Both the position numbers and the translations under genes were made by a program. Under the pieces are notes generated by a model. It had not been told where the DNA came from and did no database searches. It saw only the letters and a program-made list of their open reading frames with translations. From positions 682,001 through 746,000 of the forward strand of contig NAJO01000009.1 in the NCBI GenBank assembly GCA_002077065.1: a stretch of 64,000 nt of DNA, read 5' to 3'. Shown here one piece after another: positions 31,830 to 41,362 of this stretch (its first letter is position 1; every line of letters begins with the position of its first letter). The DNA comes from Cryoendolithus antarcticus. Taxonomy: Eukaryota; Ascomycota; Dothideomycetes; Cladosporiales; Cladosporiaceae.

Positions 31830-33185
31830 CTAGTTCCACCAGAAGCTGACGCTGAAGCTGGTGGTGATGGACTCGAAATAGTGCCACCAACCCGCGGGGA
31901 TATACAAAGAGTCTCCAGGCGCCAGAATTGCTTCTTGAAAGTCCTTGCGAGCGCAGAATAGTGTAACATCCTCTGGGTCTGCCACAGAAATGTTGTCCTC
32001 GCCGCCAGATGAGAACTTCATATCGACCGCAGAGGTATTTGCCATGCTGACACCTTTGTCGTCGATCCCATGTGGATACATAGAGCGACTGTCGACTGGC
32101 GGATATAGCCTTACATATTTGTAGCCTACCGCTTGGCAGAAAATGTTGTGGTAAGGGTCGTGGTGGAGTGGTGATCTCGTGCCCTTTGGTCCGAGCCATG
32201 CGTTCAGCGAAGGTTCGTCCAGCTCCACAGCAGTTGGCTGTCCTTGCAAAGTCTCTGGTGTGCGGTTTGGGGGCGACGTGAAGCAGTAGTCAGGTATCGA
32301 GATGTCATCCTTTAGGGCCGGAATCTGATTGAGGAGGTCGTGCTGCCCCATGTAGCCAACACTGTGCGGCGACTCAGACATGATGGATTCCCCCATATAC
32401 TCACGTAGCGTCATCAGCTGTTGTCGCCACCCGCTGTGCGTGTAGCTCTCGCCAATCTCAACCGGTACAAGTCGTCTGCCACCCAGGGATCGCTCCAGTA
32501 GGTACTTGGGCCGAGTCCAGCTCTGCATCGCATGCCAGTGTGTGATGGCGCCGTGTATGAGTAGAGGCGTGGTGTACTTGTCGATGTGTACCTGGAACGA
32601 GGTAAGAGTAGGTGGCTCGGAGGAGGGTATGGCGTTTTCGGTAAGAAGACTTGTAGGGGGTATGATAACAAAGACTCCAGGCCACTCCGGACTAGCGTCA
32701 GCACTCACAACATCCTCCAAACGGAGAAGTATTTTGGCGAACAGTGCAGATCGATGGGAAGCACCTGTCATGATGATAGCATTGTCAATCACCTTGACTA
32801 CCTCATCGACCCACCTGCTCCCGGCATCTCGAACGCTGCGCAGCAATGAAATCACATAGGCAAGGCTGGCATCTTCGAAGAGCCGGAGCCAGCAGCGAGG
32901 AACTTTACGATACTCCCACGTGTTGACGCGCTCCTTTGCCAAAGCCATCACTTGCTGAGGGCGTGTCGAAAGCAGTGCGAGCGGAGCATCGCCACAAGAC
33001 CGGATAGAATCTTCAAGATCCCAATCATCCAAAACTGCCAGCAGTTCGTTGGCCAAAACTGCCCAGGTGCACTGAATCTTCGAATCAGGCACAGGGTGCT
33101 GTGGCGTTGTCTCGGTCAGACGCCGTCTTTTTGGTGCACGAACACAGTCGTGTGAACCCATCGCCGGGGCAGTCCGACCTTCCAT
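31830..33185 (-). CDS. JmjC-domain (KDM8/JMJD5-like) 2-oxoglutarate dioxygenase
   Basis: This is a 451-aa single-exon protein. The first ATG of the frame is at 33185. The N-terminal half is helical; the C-terminal half is a cupin-like JmjC domain. Metal-binding residues are visible: the H-x-D of LHHDPYHN and the distal His of GWWHYFES. IPAGWWHY and FSVSFWWN at the very end match the KDM8/JMJD5 and FIH-like group, which hydroxylates protein side chains rather than demethylating lysines in several studied cases. LLIHGAITHWHAM and GYMGQHDLLNQIP are further family segments. The substrate is unknown; nuclear or cytosolic location is likely since no signal peptide is present. Confidence 0.88.
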   Translation of the reverse strand: MEGRTAPAMGSHDCVRAPKRRRLTETTPQHPVPDSKIQCTWAVLANELLAVLDDWDLEDSIRSCGDAPLALLSTRPQQVMALAKERVNTWEYRKVPRCWLRLFEDASLAYVISLLRSVRDAGSRWVDEVVKVIDNAIIMTGASHRSALFAKILLRLEDVVSADASPEWPGVFVIIPPTSLLTENAIPSSEPPTLTSFQVHIDKYTTPLLIHGAITHWHAMQSWTRPKYLLERSLGGRRLVPVEIGESYTHSGWRQQLMTLREYMGESIMSESPHSVGYMGQHDLLNQIPALKDDISIPDYCFTSPPNRTPETLQGQPTAVELDEPSLNAWLGPKGTRSPLHHDPYHNIFCQAVGYKYVRLYPPVDSRSMYPHGIDDKGVSMANTSAVDMKFSSGGEDNISVADPEDVTLFCARKDFQEAILAPGDSLYIPAGWWHYFESITTSFSVSFWWN

Positions 33186-33951
33186 CGTGTGCGACAAAGT
33201 CCGCTCTCGCAGGAGCTTCGGTCAACTTTGTGTTACGATGTGGTGCTGGCGTGGACGGCAAGTTAGCAGTTAAAGGTGATCCTATGCAACATTTCGCCTC
33301 GAACATGTTCATGACTCAGGCAACTCGTCAACAGCGCATTAATTTACAATGGAAGACAGCACATCACTTGATCATCAGCACCTTCCCTTCTACAGTCCAA
33401 AAGCGCCAAAATCAGCCCCGTCGTCACATGGACAATGCGTTTCGGCCTGACCAGTTGTAATTCCTGTCCGCCGCTTCAAATGCTATGCATGTACACCTTT
33501 TCCGCGGCTAAGGATGACTGTTGTTCCTGCTCGAGTCTTCTATTCCCAAAATCCACCCTTGTGCCTCGCGACTTGTCCAGACAATGATTCCGGCTAGAAT
33601 CGACGAACTATAATCCAACACTACGGTGCCAGAACTGGTTGGCTTACGTCTCGCATCTTGCTGCCGATATGCCCTACTGGTTGCTCAGTCTAGTTCAGAC
33701 ACGGCCCATACATTTGATGATACATATGGATGGAAAGAAGATACGAAGCGCATGTGGTCTTGCCTCATCTCAACACGTCTCATACATGTATCTTCCAACA
33801 ATTTCACTCTCGTTTGGCAAGACAAGGGACGACAAACCCAGGCTTGATTCGTAAGGCAGTCAGAACCTGCGCATACATGTATTCATACATGTATTGAGGC
33901 CGCCCAACGTCAGGCACCTAGCCGGCCGTACTCAACGCACCTCTCACCCGA
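33186..33951. other. Intergenic region with short TACATGTA-containing tandem repeat
   Basis: About 770 bp between divergent genes. A perfect tandem pair of a 12-mer (catacatgtatt) occupies 33872-33895, and a third CATACATGTAT occurs at 33781-33791. The core TACATGTA is palindromic. No gene is seen. Confidence 0.55.
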
Positions 33952-34476
33952 ATGTGCCAGTACACGCACTGTACTTGCCACGCTTGCGGCTTCAACAACA
34001 CTGAAGCTTTCCATTGCCTGCTTGCACGCCACCGCAACGTTACCTGCGCATTACAGGCTACGTGCTCCTTGCCAGGAAGCAGATTGCCGGTGCGGCATTG
34101 TGAGGGTTGCGGTACTGTTGTCGCGGCGGCGTACGTGGAGACTTCCCCGACGACGTTGGACAAGCTCGCGTTCGATCCTCCCAGCGCCCACGATCGGCCG
34201 ACACAAAATTTTCCTCCGCCGTCGACTGCGTCGAATATACTGCCAGACCTAGAGAACAGTGACCGAGCAAACACTCGGTCTGGCGGAAGCTACGCTCCTG
34301 TGGCTGTCGTCCTGGCACGCTATCGCCACGACCGCCAACGAGCCCTCGCTCGCGCCAAGGTTCCGGCTGCAGATAATGGAACAAACATGGGGGAAGAGTC
34401 AGGCCACAGATCTGTCGACGATGTCGAACTCGTCCAGGCCTGGCAGACACTTCAAAATACGCTGCTGGAGATGTGA
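33952..34476 (+). CDS. Hypothetical small protein with Cys/His-rich N-terminus
   Basis: The 174-aa product is not recognised. The first 55 residues hold nine cysteines and several histidines (CQYTHCTCHACGF, later CALQATC and RHCEGCG) that could bind zinc. The remaining part is polar, with a helical end (VELVQAWQTLQNTLLEM). Similar short Cys-rich N-termini beginning MC-x-Y occur in fungal proteins of unknown function. The start is the first ATG of the frame. No intron is needed. It may be a real gene, but the evidence is composition and length only. Confidence 0.5.
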   Translation: MCQYTHCTCHACGFNNTEAFHCLLARHRNVTCALQATCSLPGSRLPVRHCEGCGTVVAAAYVETSPTTLDKLAFDPPSAHDRPTQNFPPPSTASNILPDLENSDRANTRSGGSYAPVAVVLARYRHDRQRALARAKVPAADNGTNMGEESGHRSVDDVELVQAWQTLQNTLLEM

Positions 34477-35757
34477 CTGGCCCGCCTCAATCTATGCTAT
34501 AATGCTACATACCAGTCGCAAGCGTCTCCGTTGCTGATCAGCTCGAGTTGGACCTCAGTGCGGCGACCAGCGAGATGACACACACGACAGTCGAGAGATC
34601 TATCCCACGGATGCCGTCGGAGAAAGGCTGACATTGACGATTTATCTCAAGCCGGGGAGATTACCCTTTCGTAGATGATCTTGCATCCATTGGCATCGAA
34701 GCGGACTGCACACGTGACTGCACAACCTCCCAGCCCACTCATGTCCGCACACCGTAGGTCAGTCCCACCACACCGCTCGACACGTGGTGCAACATCGCTA
34801 AATGTATCAGTCCGCTCCCGTTCCCAAGGGCGCTCGAACTGCGGATCTTATATGCAGGCACACGTCTCCTGTGACATTGAGAGATTGCTATCTCACGCGT
34901 CTAGTCTAGATCATCGCCTGTCGTGGCGTGCAGGCTCATTTGTGAGTGTGTCACAAGCGCCGCAAATTGTTGATGATGATCCCAGGCCGATTTCACTCTA
35001 CCTGTCAGCCGCGAGCGCGAGCGGGCAAACTTCACCCACAAGTACAGCAATTCAGGTAGAAAATCCCAAACCAGCACCTGATTGGTCAGTCATACAATAT
35101 AGCTCCACCCCGGCTCCCTGCTTCCTTTCAGCCATCACGACTTCATTACAACCTGTCATAGTCTGACATCCTCCGAATCCTTCCATCGCGCCCAGTGATA
35201 CTATTCCTTTGGCTTCACAATCCAATTATCTTCCGAAGATGTGGCCACTGACGAGCTCAGTATCGGAAAACCTTCACAACGACTGGCTCTAGGGCTGCCG
35301 CTCGCCAACACGCATGTCGTACAGCTAGAGAGCGCCGGCGCTTGGTGCCATGTGGCACAGCATCATCACCGTACAGCAAATTCGCATACACTCCTTCGAT
35401 GGAATTCGTGCGACTGGCCAACATCGCGGCACGGAGCCTCTGTATCTCTGGTGGCTTGTTCTGGATGGCCGGACGGAGCTTAGCAGTAAGCGTACACGTA
35501 CCGTACCTTACACAGGTCGTACATCGCATTGGCAAGTAGACAGATCCGGTGAGGATCGCATTTCGTTTCTCCTCTATGTCTTAATGCACTTCTCTTTCAT
35601 CTCACCCTCAGACGCCCACTACAATTGTTGTCTCCACTCTACAAGCGCAAGGGTACCTTTGTACTCCTTACAGCGTAGTGCATCTCCGCGTGGTACCTCA
35701 CTCTTTGATAAGGTGCAGCACGCTCGAGCTGCGAAGCGACGCGCCAATCGATCCACA
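34477..35757. promoter_or_regulatory. Upstream region of the pseudokinase gene
   Basis: About 1.28 kb. A plus-strand frame at 34675-35166 (163 codons) has no family features and is not called. A possible 5'-UTR intron (GTGAGG at 35549 to CCCTCAG ending 35611) lies before the chosen kinase start. No TATA box stands out. Confidence 0.4.
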
Positions 35758-37920
35758 ATGGGCACTCGCACTTTGGCGCAGATTGCGCCTACAGCGGGTG
35801 AGATCGCGCTCAACGCTTACATCTATGGCTATGGCGGCCACTCACTGGTAACACCACACGCGGCGCTAAAGCGACTATGGTGGATGGACAGCAGGATAGA
35901 GACCAAGGTCACGCGAGCCTATGTTGTGTCGAAACTGAGAGGTGAAGAGCGGGAGTTTCTTGACCGGCCATTGGCATTTGGAGAAGGCTTGACAGATGAC
36001 ACGTACATGGAATGGATATTGGAGCGTTCCAAGCGACTCTTCCTCATACTCGCGGAGATTGGCGTGCCAGACCAGATCTTTGGGTGCATCGACGACTCTT
36101 GGGACGATGCAGACTTACCAGTGTCGCTCGAGGATGTCGAGACACTGGAGCTGTCTTACGAGCCGGATGAGAAGCTAAACAAGAAGTTCTACCAGACGCA
36201 ATTCTTGTATCTGCTGCGGGAGCTGAAGCATGGCCATCATATCGATTACGGACCCAAGGAGCACATACCCATGGAATATGTGAATACACTGCCGCCTGCA
36301 GTCAGCTTGCAAAGCTGGGATCGCGTACACTTCGCAGGAAGGCTAGACGACATCTTCGTGCGAAGGAAGTTCGCACTGGTCGACAAGGATAGCGGTCACA
36401 ACCAGCGGGAAGCCTTTACGCGAGATGTGCGGAAGGCGAAGCTGCATACGCACGAGCATATCGCGTCAGCTTGGGCATCGTACACGTCTGAGGACGCCGG
36501 TTATGTGCTCTCCGACTTTGTGGCCGAACACACTTTACGAACATACATCGATCACCGGACACCCATGCAGCTCCTTCGCGTTGTCCCATCTGAACGACCT
36601 CGAATGCTCTTCGAATGGATGCACTGCCTCGCTGACGCTCTTGCGTTCTTGCATCGGCGAGGAGTCGCCCATACTGCAATACGACCATCCAACATTCTCC
36701 TCAATCACGACAATCGCATTGCCTTCGCCGATATTGGCAGTCTCAGGACATTTCAGCAAGACAAGAAGACGAAGAAAGCAGAGATATACGAACATGCTGC
36801 ACCAGAATCTCAAATAAGTAGGAAGCCGATCACGCTGGCGTCAAGTCCGCCGATCAGCAGCATGGGCGCATTCAGCAGACTGCGAAAACTGAGCAGCAGT
36901 ACAAGCTCATCATCTACCCCGTCTTCTGGAACATCGTCCACGAGAAGCAACAGCTTCTGTACGAATGCGACAACACCGACATCCTCACCCTTCATGAAGA
37001 CTGGCCGCAGCAACAGCCTTACTTCACTCACGACAGTCATGTCACCTCTCTTTTTCTCGCGATCAGCCTCTAATATCCGCAACTTCAGCCGGCACCTCGG
37101 ATCACCGACGACACCCTCATTGACCTCCTCTGTTCCGCCCTCACCCACAGCCTCGTCAACACCAACGCGAGTCTTCCCGCACCCTACGCAACTGAACCCT
37201 GACACGCTCCGCGACCTCCCTCTCGCTCTACCAGAGATGAGTGACATTTTCTCTCTCGCATGCATCTGTCTGGACATCCTTACCTTTGCACTCAGAGGCC
37301 GAACGACAGAGTTCGTCAAGTTCCGCTGCTCGCGCCAAACGACACAGTCCACCTCGCCTCGTAGCCGATCAAAGTCACATGTAGACACTTCATTCCATAC
37401 CGCAGACCCTGACAAGCTGGACGCATGGGCAGATATCCTACGCGAAGACGCTGCGAAGCGATCTGAGGAGATCTTCCGCGCTGTACCAGAGCTGTTGGCG
37501 TTGTGCAAGCAGATGATGGCGCAGAATGCTACACTTCGTCCCTCAGCGCGAGCAGTCTCGGAGAGGATCCAGAGCATACTGGTTGGACAGGCGGGAGTGG
37601 AGACGCTCTGCTGCGCAAGGCGAAAGTGGGAAGCACCGGATCAGAGGCACAGGCCAATGAGTCCAGAGCTGGAACGAGAAAGTACCAGGGATAGCATGAT
37701 GAGTGCTGCGCAGTTCTCGCCGCCTTGGACTGACGGTGGGGCGAGATTGGGGATGGGCACGAGGAAGGGAAGTGGGCTCAAGGAAGAGAGCTCTATTGTG
37801 AGGGAGCCCAGCACCCCTGAGGTACCTTGGGTGCGGCCTGGGAGCGCAGCTAGCTCAGGGGCGGTGAGCATAGAGAGGAGTGCATGGCGGAGAGCCTTCA
37901 CGAGGGTAAGAACGGGTTGA
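35758..37920 (+). CDS. Protein kinase-like protein, predicted pseudokinase
   Basis: This is a 720-aa protein starting at the ATG at 35758. The frame is open further upstream, but the sequence before this ATG has no coding character. Kinase landmarks are an N-lobe segment with VRRKFAL (possible ATP-binding Lys), the catalytic-loop position HTAIRPSNILL at about 305-315, FADIG for the DFG motif, and AAPES for the APE motif. The HRD aspartate, the catalytic base, is Ala 307 here, while the metal-binding Asp of DIG and the Asn of SNIL are kept. ATP binding may survive but normal phosphotransfer is unlikely. A Ser/Thr-rich insert of about 130 residues splits the C-lobe, and the tail is basic and disordered. 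A scaffold or allosteric role is inferred. Confidence 0.8.
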   Translation: MGTRTLAQIAPTAGEIALNAYIYGYGGHSLVTPHAALKRLWWMDSRIETKVTRAYVVSKLRGEEREFLDRPLAFGEGLTDDTYMEWILERSKRLFLILAEIGVPDQIFGCIDDSWDDADLPVSLEDVETLELSYEPDEKLNKKFYQTQFLYLLRELKHGHHIDYGPKEHIPMEYVNTLPPAVSLQSWDRVHFAGRLDDIFVRRKFALVDKDSGHNQREAFTRDVRKAKLHTHEHIASAWASYTSEDAGYVLSDFVAEHTLRTYIDHRTPMQLLRVVPSERPRMLFEWMHCLADALAFLHRRGVAHTAIRPSNILLNHDNRIAFADIGSLRTFQQDKKTKKAEIYEHAAPESQISRKPITLASSPPISSMGAFSRLRKLSSSTSSSSTPSSGTSSTRSNSFCTNATTPTSSPFMKTGRSNSLTSLTTVMSPLFFSRSASNIRNFSRHLGSPTTPSLTSSVPPSPTASSTPTRVFPHPTQLNPDTLRDLPLALPEMSDIFSLACICLDILTFALRGRTTEFVKFRCSRQTTQSTSPRSRSKSHVDTSFHTADPDKLDAWADILREDAAKRSEEIFRAVPELLALCKQMMAQNATLRPSARAVSERIQSILVGQAGVETLCCARRKWEAPDQRHRPMSPELERESTRDSMMSAAQFSPPWTDGGARLGMGTRKGSGLKEESSIVREPSTPEVPWVRPGSAASSGAVSIERSAWRRAFTRVRTG

Positions 37921-38190
37921 TAAGGAGATGCAAGAGACGATGTTGCTACGAAGGTGATGATATATAAGATACCCGGCGGCATATGGGCGCATCATGCGAA
38001 GAAGGGTCGTACGAGTCTCGGACTGTCCAGAATAGCTTAATGACAATACATCCTATGGATACGTGTATTTGCATTTCAGTAGTGCTGTGTGTTTGTTGTA
38101 CAAGTGACTTCGCGCGTTCTGCCATCGTTCAACCCTGCAACACAGCACTCTGCACCCATTAACACCACCCCATACCTTCGCCTCTAACCG

Positions 38191-40008
38191 ATGAAGCATG
38201 CCACCGTGACATCTTCGCTCGGGATCCCCCTTCGCGTACGCCCTAGATCTCAACATCTCCGCTGTCTCGCCACGAAAGCACGTCCTCCCCGCCGCGTTGC
38301 GCGGGATATGGCCACGACAGAGGACTACACCACCTGGACATCCGAGTCTCTGATTTCCCGCATCCACGCACTCGAATCAGCTCTCGGCCCAACGCAGGTC
38401 CCCACCACCGCAGCCTCACCTGCGCCTGGCAAGTTCAAGAAACCGCCCAAAGCCCCAAAACCCTTCAATGCCTCGAGGTACTCCACGCGCCTGATCGCGC
38501 TCAAGTTCGCCTACCTAGGCGGCGCGTACAATGGCTTCGAGCACCACGCGAACAACTCCACGCCGTTGCCAACGGTGGAGGAGGTGTTGTGGAGGGCATT
38601 ACGGAAAGTGAGGTTGATCTTTCCTGAGTTCCCAGAAGGGAAGACAGCAGGGCACGGCAGAGATGAGCAGGAGGAGGTATGCTGGGAGGGAGTGGAGTAT
38701 AGTAAGTGTGGGCGGACGGACAAGGGGGTCAGTGCGTTTGGGCAGGTGGTGGGCTTGAGGGTGCGGAGCGCGAGACCACTTGCACAAGCGAAGGTACTGG
38801 CGTCAACTGGAGCGGATGAGAAGGATCTCAAAGAGATGCAGGACGAGGCTGCTATGGACGACGTGCCGCCAGATGACAGCACATCCAAAGAGCTACCCTT
38901 CGATATGGTGAAAGACGAGCTACCCTACATACAGCTGCTCAATCGCGTCCTCCCATCCGACATCCGCATCCTTGCCTGGTGCCCAAATCTACCTCCAAAT
39001 TTCAGCGCCCGCTTCAACTGCCGCGAGCGTCGCTACCGCTACTTCTTCACCAACCCAGCCTTCGCTCCTTTACCTGGCAATGAAGCCCAGCAAGGCAGCG
39101 GCTGGCTAGACATTGAAGCCATGCAGTCTGCCGCAAAGAAGTATGAAGGTCTGCACGATTTCCGCAACTTCTGCAAGATCGACGCAAGTAAGCAGATCGA
39201 GAACTTCGAGAGGCGGATCTTCAATGCTGGGATCCATCGAGTAGAGGCCGAGGACCAGCCAGCGAGTCTGGTCGGTGTCGGCGCAGAGGCCAATGGAGGG
39301 TTGGGAGAGCAGCTGAGCACTTCAATACCGCAGCTGCATTGGTTTGAGGTACGTGGCTCCGCTTTCCTATGGCATCAAGTCCGTCATCTCATGGCGGTAC
39401 TGTTTCTCGTCGGTCAAGGGTGGGAGCAGCCGGAGCTTGTTGATCAGCTGCTTGACGTGAGTACAACGCCGGGACGGCCAGTGTACGACATGGCTAGTGA
39501 TGTCCCACTTGTGCTGTGGGATTGCATATTTCCTGATCCGGAGAGGGTGCGGCAGGCTGATCATGCCGGTGATGGTGAGGTAAGCCACGCTGGTGGCTAT
39601 GAGGACGGCCTTGACTGGATCTACGTCGGGGACAGCGAAGGCGGCCAGGACCGGGCGAAGAAGAACCCGCCTGGTGTCGAGGACGGCAAATATGGCCGTG
39701 GCGGCGTGATGGACGATCTTTGGGTGCTCTGGCGGCAGCGAAAGATGGAGGAGATCCTAGCCGGGAGCCTGATGAATGTCGTGCGCCGGCAGGGCAAGCC
39801 GTCACGACTCTGTGATGTTGACTTTGCTCTGAAGAGCGATCGTGTGTATGATGGCAGTGAGCTACCGCGGACCGTTGGCACGTATAATTATGTCATGCAG
39901 CGAGAGCGCATGGAGTCGCCGGATATCGTGAACGCGCGGTATGCTGCTCGTAAGGGCCTACAGTACCCCAGGCCAAGGGCAGCTGCCACGGATGACACTG
40001 GAAATTAG
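38191..40008 (+). CDS. DEG1: tRNA pseudouridine(38/39) synthase Pus3/Deg1
   Basis: This enzyme isomerises uridine to pseudouridine at positions 38 and 39 of tRNA anticodon stems. The catalytic Asp sits in YSKCGRTDKGVSAFGQ. Other TruA-family landmarks are LKFAYLGGAYNGFEHH, FNCRERRYRYFF, LHDFRNFCKID and GSAFLWHQVRHLMA. The open frame gives 605 aa from 38191. A second ATG at 38308 (MATTEDYTTW) gives 566 aa. The 39 residues between are rich in Arg and lack acidic residues until the end, like a mitochondrial targeting sequence, so both starts may be used. The C-terminal region carries a fungal acidic/Gly insert. The gene is convergent with GPI15, only 26 bp apart. Confidence 0.93.
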   Translation: MKHATVTSSLGIPLRVRPRSQHLRCLATKARPPRRVARDMATTEDYTTWTSESLISRIHALESALGPTQVPTTAASPAPGKFKKPPKAPKPFNASRYSTRLIALKFAYLGGAYNGFEHHANNSTPLPTVEEVLWRALRKVRLIFPEFPEGKTAGHGRDEQEEVCWEGVEYSKCGRTDKGVSAFGQVVGLRVRSARPLAQAKVLASTGADEKDLKEMQDEAAMDDVPPDDSTSKELPFDMVKDELPYIQLLNRVLPSDIRILAWCPNLPPNFSARFNCRERRYRYFFTNPAFAPLPGNEAQQGSGWLDIEAMQSAAKKYEGLHDFRNFCKIDASKQIENFERRIFNAGIHRVEAEDQPASLVGVGAEANGGLGEQLSTSIPQLHWFEVRGSAFLWHQVRHLMAVLFLVGQGWEQPELVDQLLDVSTTPGRPVYDMASDVPLVLWDCIFPDPERVRQADHAGDGEVSHAGGYEDGLDWIYVGDSEGGQDRAKKNPPGVEDGKYGRGGVMDDLWVLWRQRKMEEILAGSLMNVVRRQGKPSRLCDVDFALKSDRVYDGSELPRTVGTYNYVMQRERMESPDIVNARYAARKGLQYPRPRAAATDDTGN

Positions 40009-40034
40009 TGTGTAGCCATGTAGACTATTCTCTC

Positions 40035-40681
40035 TCAGCCTTTGAGCTCATAGAGACTGCTTCTGACACCCCTCCACACCTCTTCCAGTATTTCGCGTCT
40101 GGGCAGCACAGTCTGTGGTCCACGTCAGCACCCAATCATGCCCTTTCTCCCCTGCAAATCACCGGGTGACGCCTTACGGGAAACACCACAACTACCTCAC
40201 CCTCGCCCTCCACAACAACGCTCAAGTAGTACACCACCTCGAACCCCCTGAACGCCTCGTGTAGAAACACATCCTGCACTTGACTCGTCGGAATGAATCT
40301 CGTGGTCCCACTCCAGAGGTACGTGGGACTAGACGTGCTAGTCTGTAGACCTAGGCCTTGGATCACGAGAAGAGAGTCTGTGGCAAATGGCCGGCGCAAG
40401 GTCAAGACGAGCAGGGCCACATAGATTGGGAACCGATACAGCGCTGGAGGAGTTGGTAGCGGTGTGAAACTTTGCCAAACACGCGTGAGGTCAACCAAAT
40501 GCAGATCAAAATAGTTCCCCAGCTCAACAAGAAGGCAGCCCAGTGAGATAGCCGCAGTAGCCAGGCGAAGCAAAGTTGAGACGCTGGCCGCGATCCTGGA
40601 GCTGAGTGTCGGTGTCGACGGACGCGTCGAGACGGTGTACTCAATCGTCGTGGGTGTCGGCCGCTTGGTCGTGAGCATCAT
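40035..40681 (-). CDS. GPI15: GPI-GlcNAc transferase subunit PIG-H/Gpi15, two exons
   Basis: This is a subunit of the GPI-N-acetylglucosaminyltransferase complex that starts GPI-anchor synthesis on the cytoplasmic side of the ER. The first exon (40178-40681) has hydrophobic segments near residues 33-55 and 80-95, then the PIG-H domain: ESLLVIQGLGLQ-type sequence, FIPTSQVQDVFLHEAFRGFEV and YYLSVVVEGE. The frame would end after VVFPVRRH, but a 65-nt intron (40113-40177, GTAAGG...CACAG, phase 0) joins a 26-codon exon at 40035-40112 reading LPRREILEEVWRGVR, the conserved PIG-H end. The full product is 193 aa. Confidence 0.9.
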
Positions 40682-41362
40682 GGGCTGTGGTCGAGATACT
40701 TACACTTCGGCATCATCCGAGCCATATAGTGTGATAGAGTCGTAAGCTTACCGTTAGAGGTGAGGTCTTGGTCACTTTGATTGCACTTAGGTTCGTACGG
40801 AACGTAGCGCGAGGAAGAAGTGAGCAAATCAGCATCGACTGCATTGGGGCAAGAACGACCGACTGCCCTTGCCTGATTCACAACCCATGGAAGCGTTTTT
40901 CTACTGTCTCTTAGGTCTGAGGTATCATTTGGGATTTCAAATGGATACATTGCTGCTATGAACTATGTACGAACCGTCCTGTCCACCGGGGGTATATCCA
41001 CTGCATGCAGATATGCAGCTCCACCGCTCACCAACGCCTTGAAACATGCTTCTCCAGTCCACGGCCCGATCATCCGCCTCATAGGCAGTGATACGAACAT
41101 CTCCACCATCTCCATCACCAGTACCACCCTACATCTCCGCAGATCGCCTCGTGTCGTCCTGCAGAGTCGCCTGTATCTTGCACATGACCTGCAAATCCAG
41201 GCGTGGGCGCCAAAATCCCACGCGGGATACTTGACATCTAGCCTGCAGATCAAACATGCAGTACAACCTCATGACAGAACCTAGTCTGTCATCGTCGTTG
41301 TTTCTTTCGTCTCGCATCTCGTTATGCGAACCAATCCTTTCTCAACCTCATTGACCGCGTGC
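40682..41362. other. Intergenic region, no gene seen
   Basis: These 681 bp hold the GPI15 promoter and the 3' flank of the next minus-strand gene. A frame at 40958-41284 has no family features and is not called. Confidence 0.5.

Noticed and set aside
34675..35166. Plus-strand open frame of 163 codons
   Set aside because: It is Ser/Arg-rich with no domain, no intron signals and no family features, and lies in promoter space of the pseudokinase gene.
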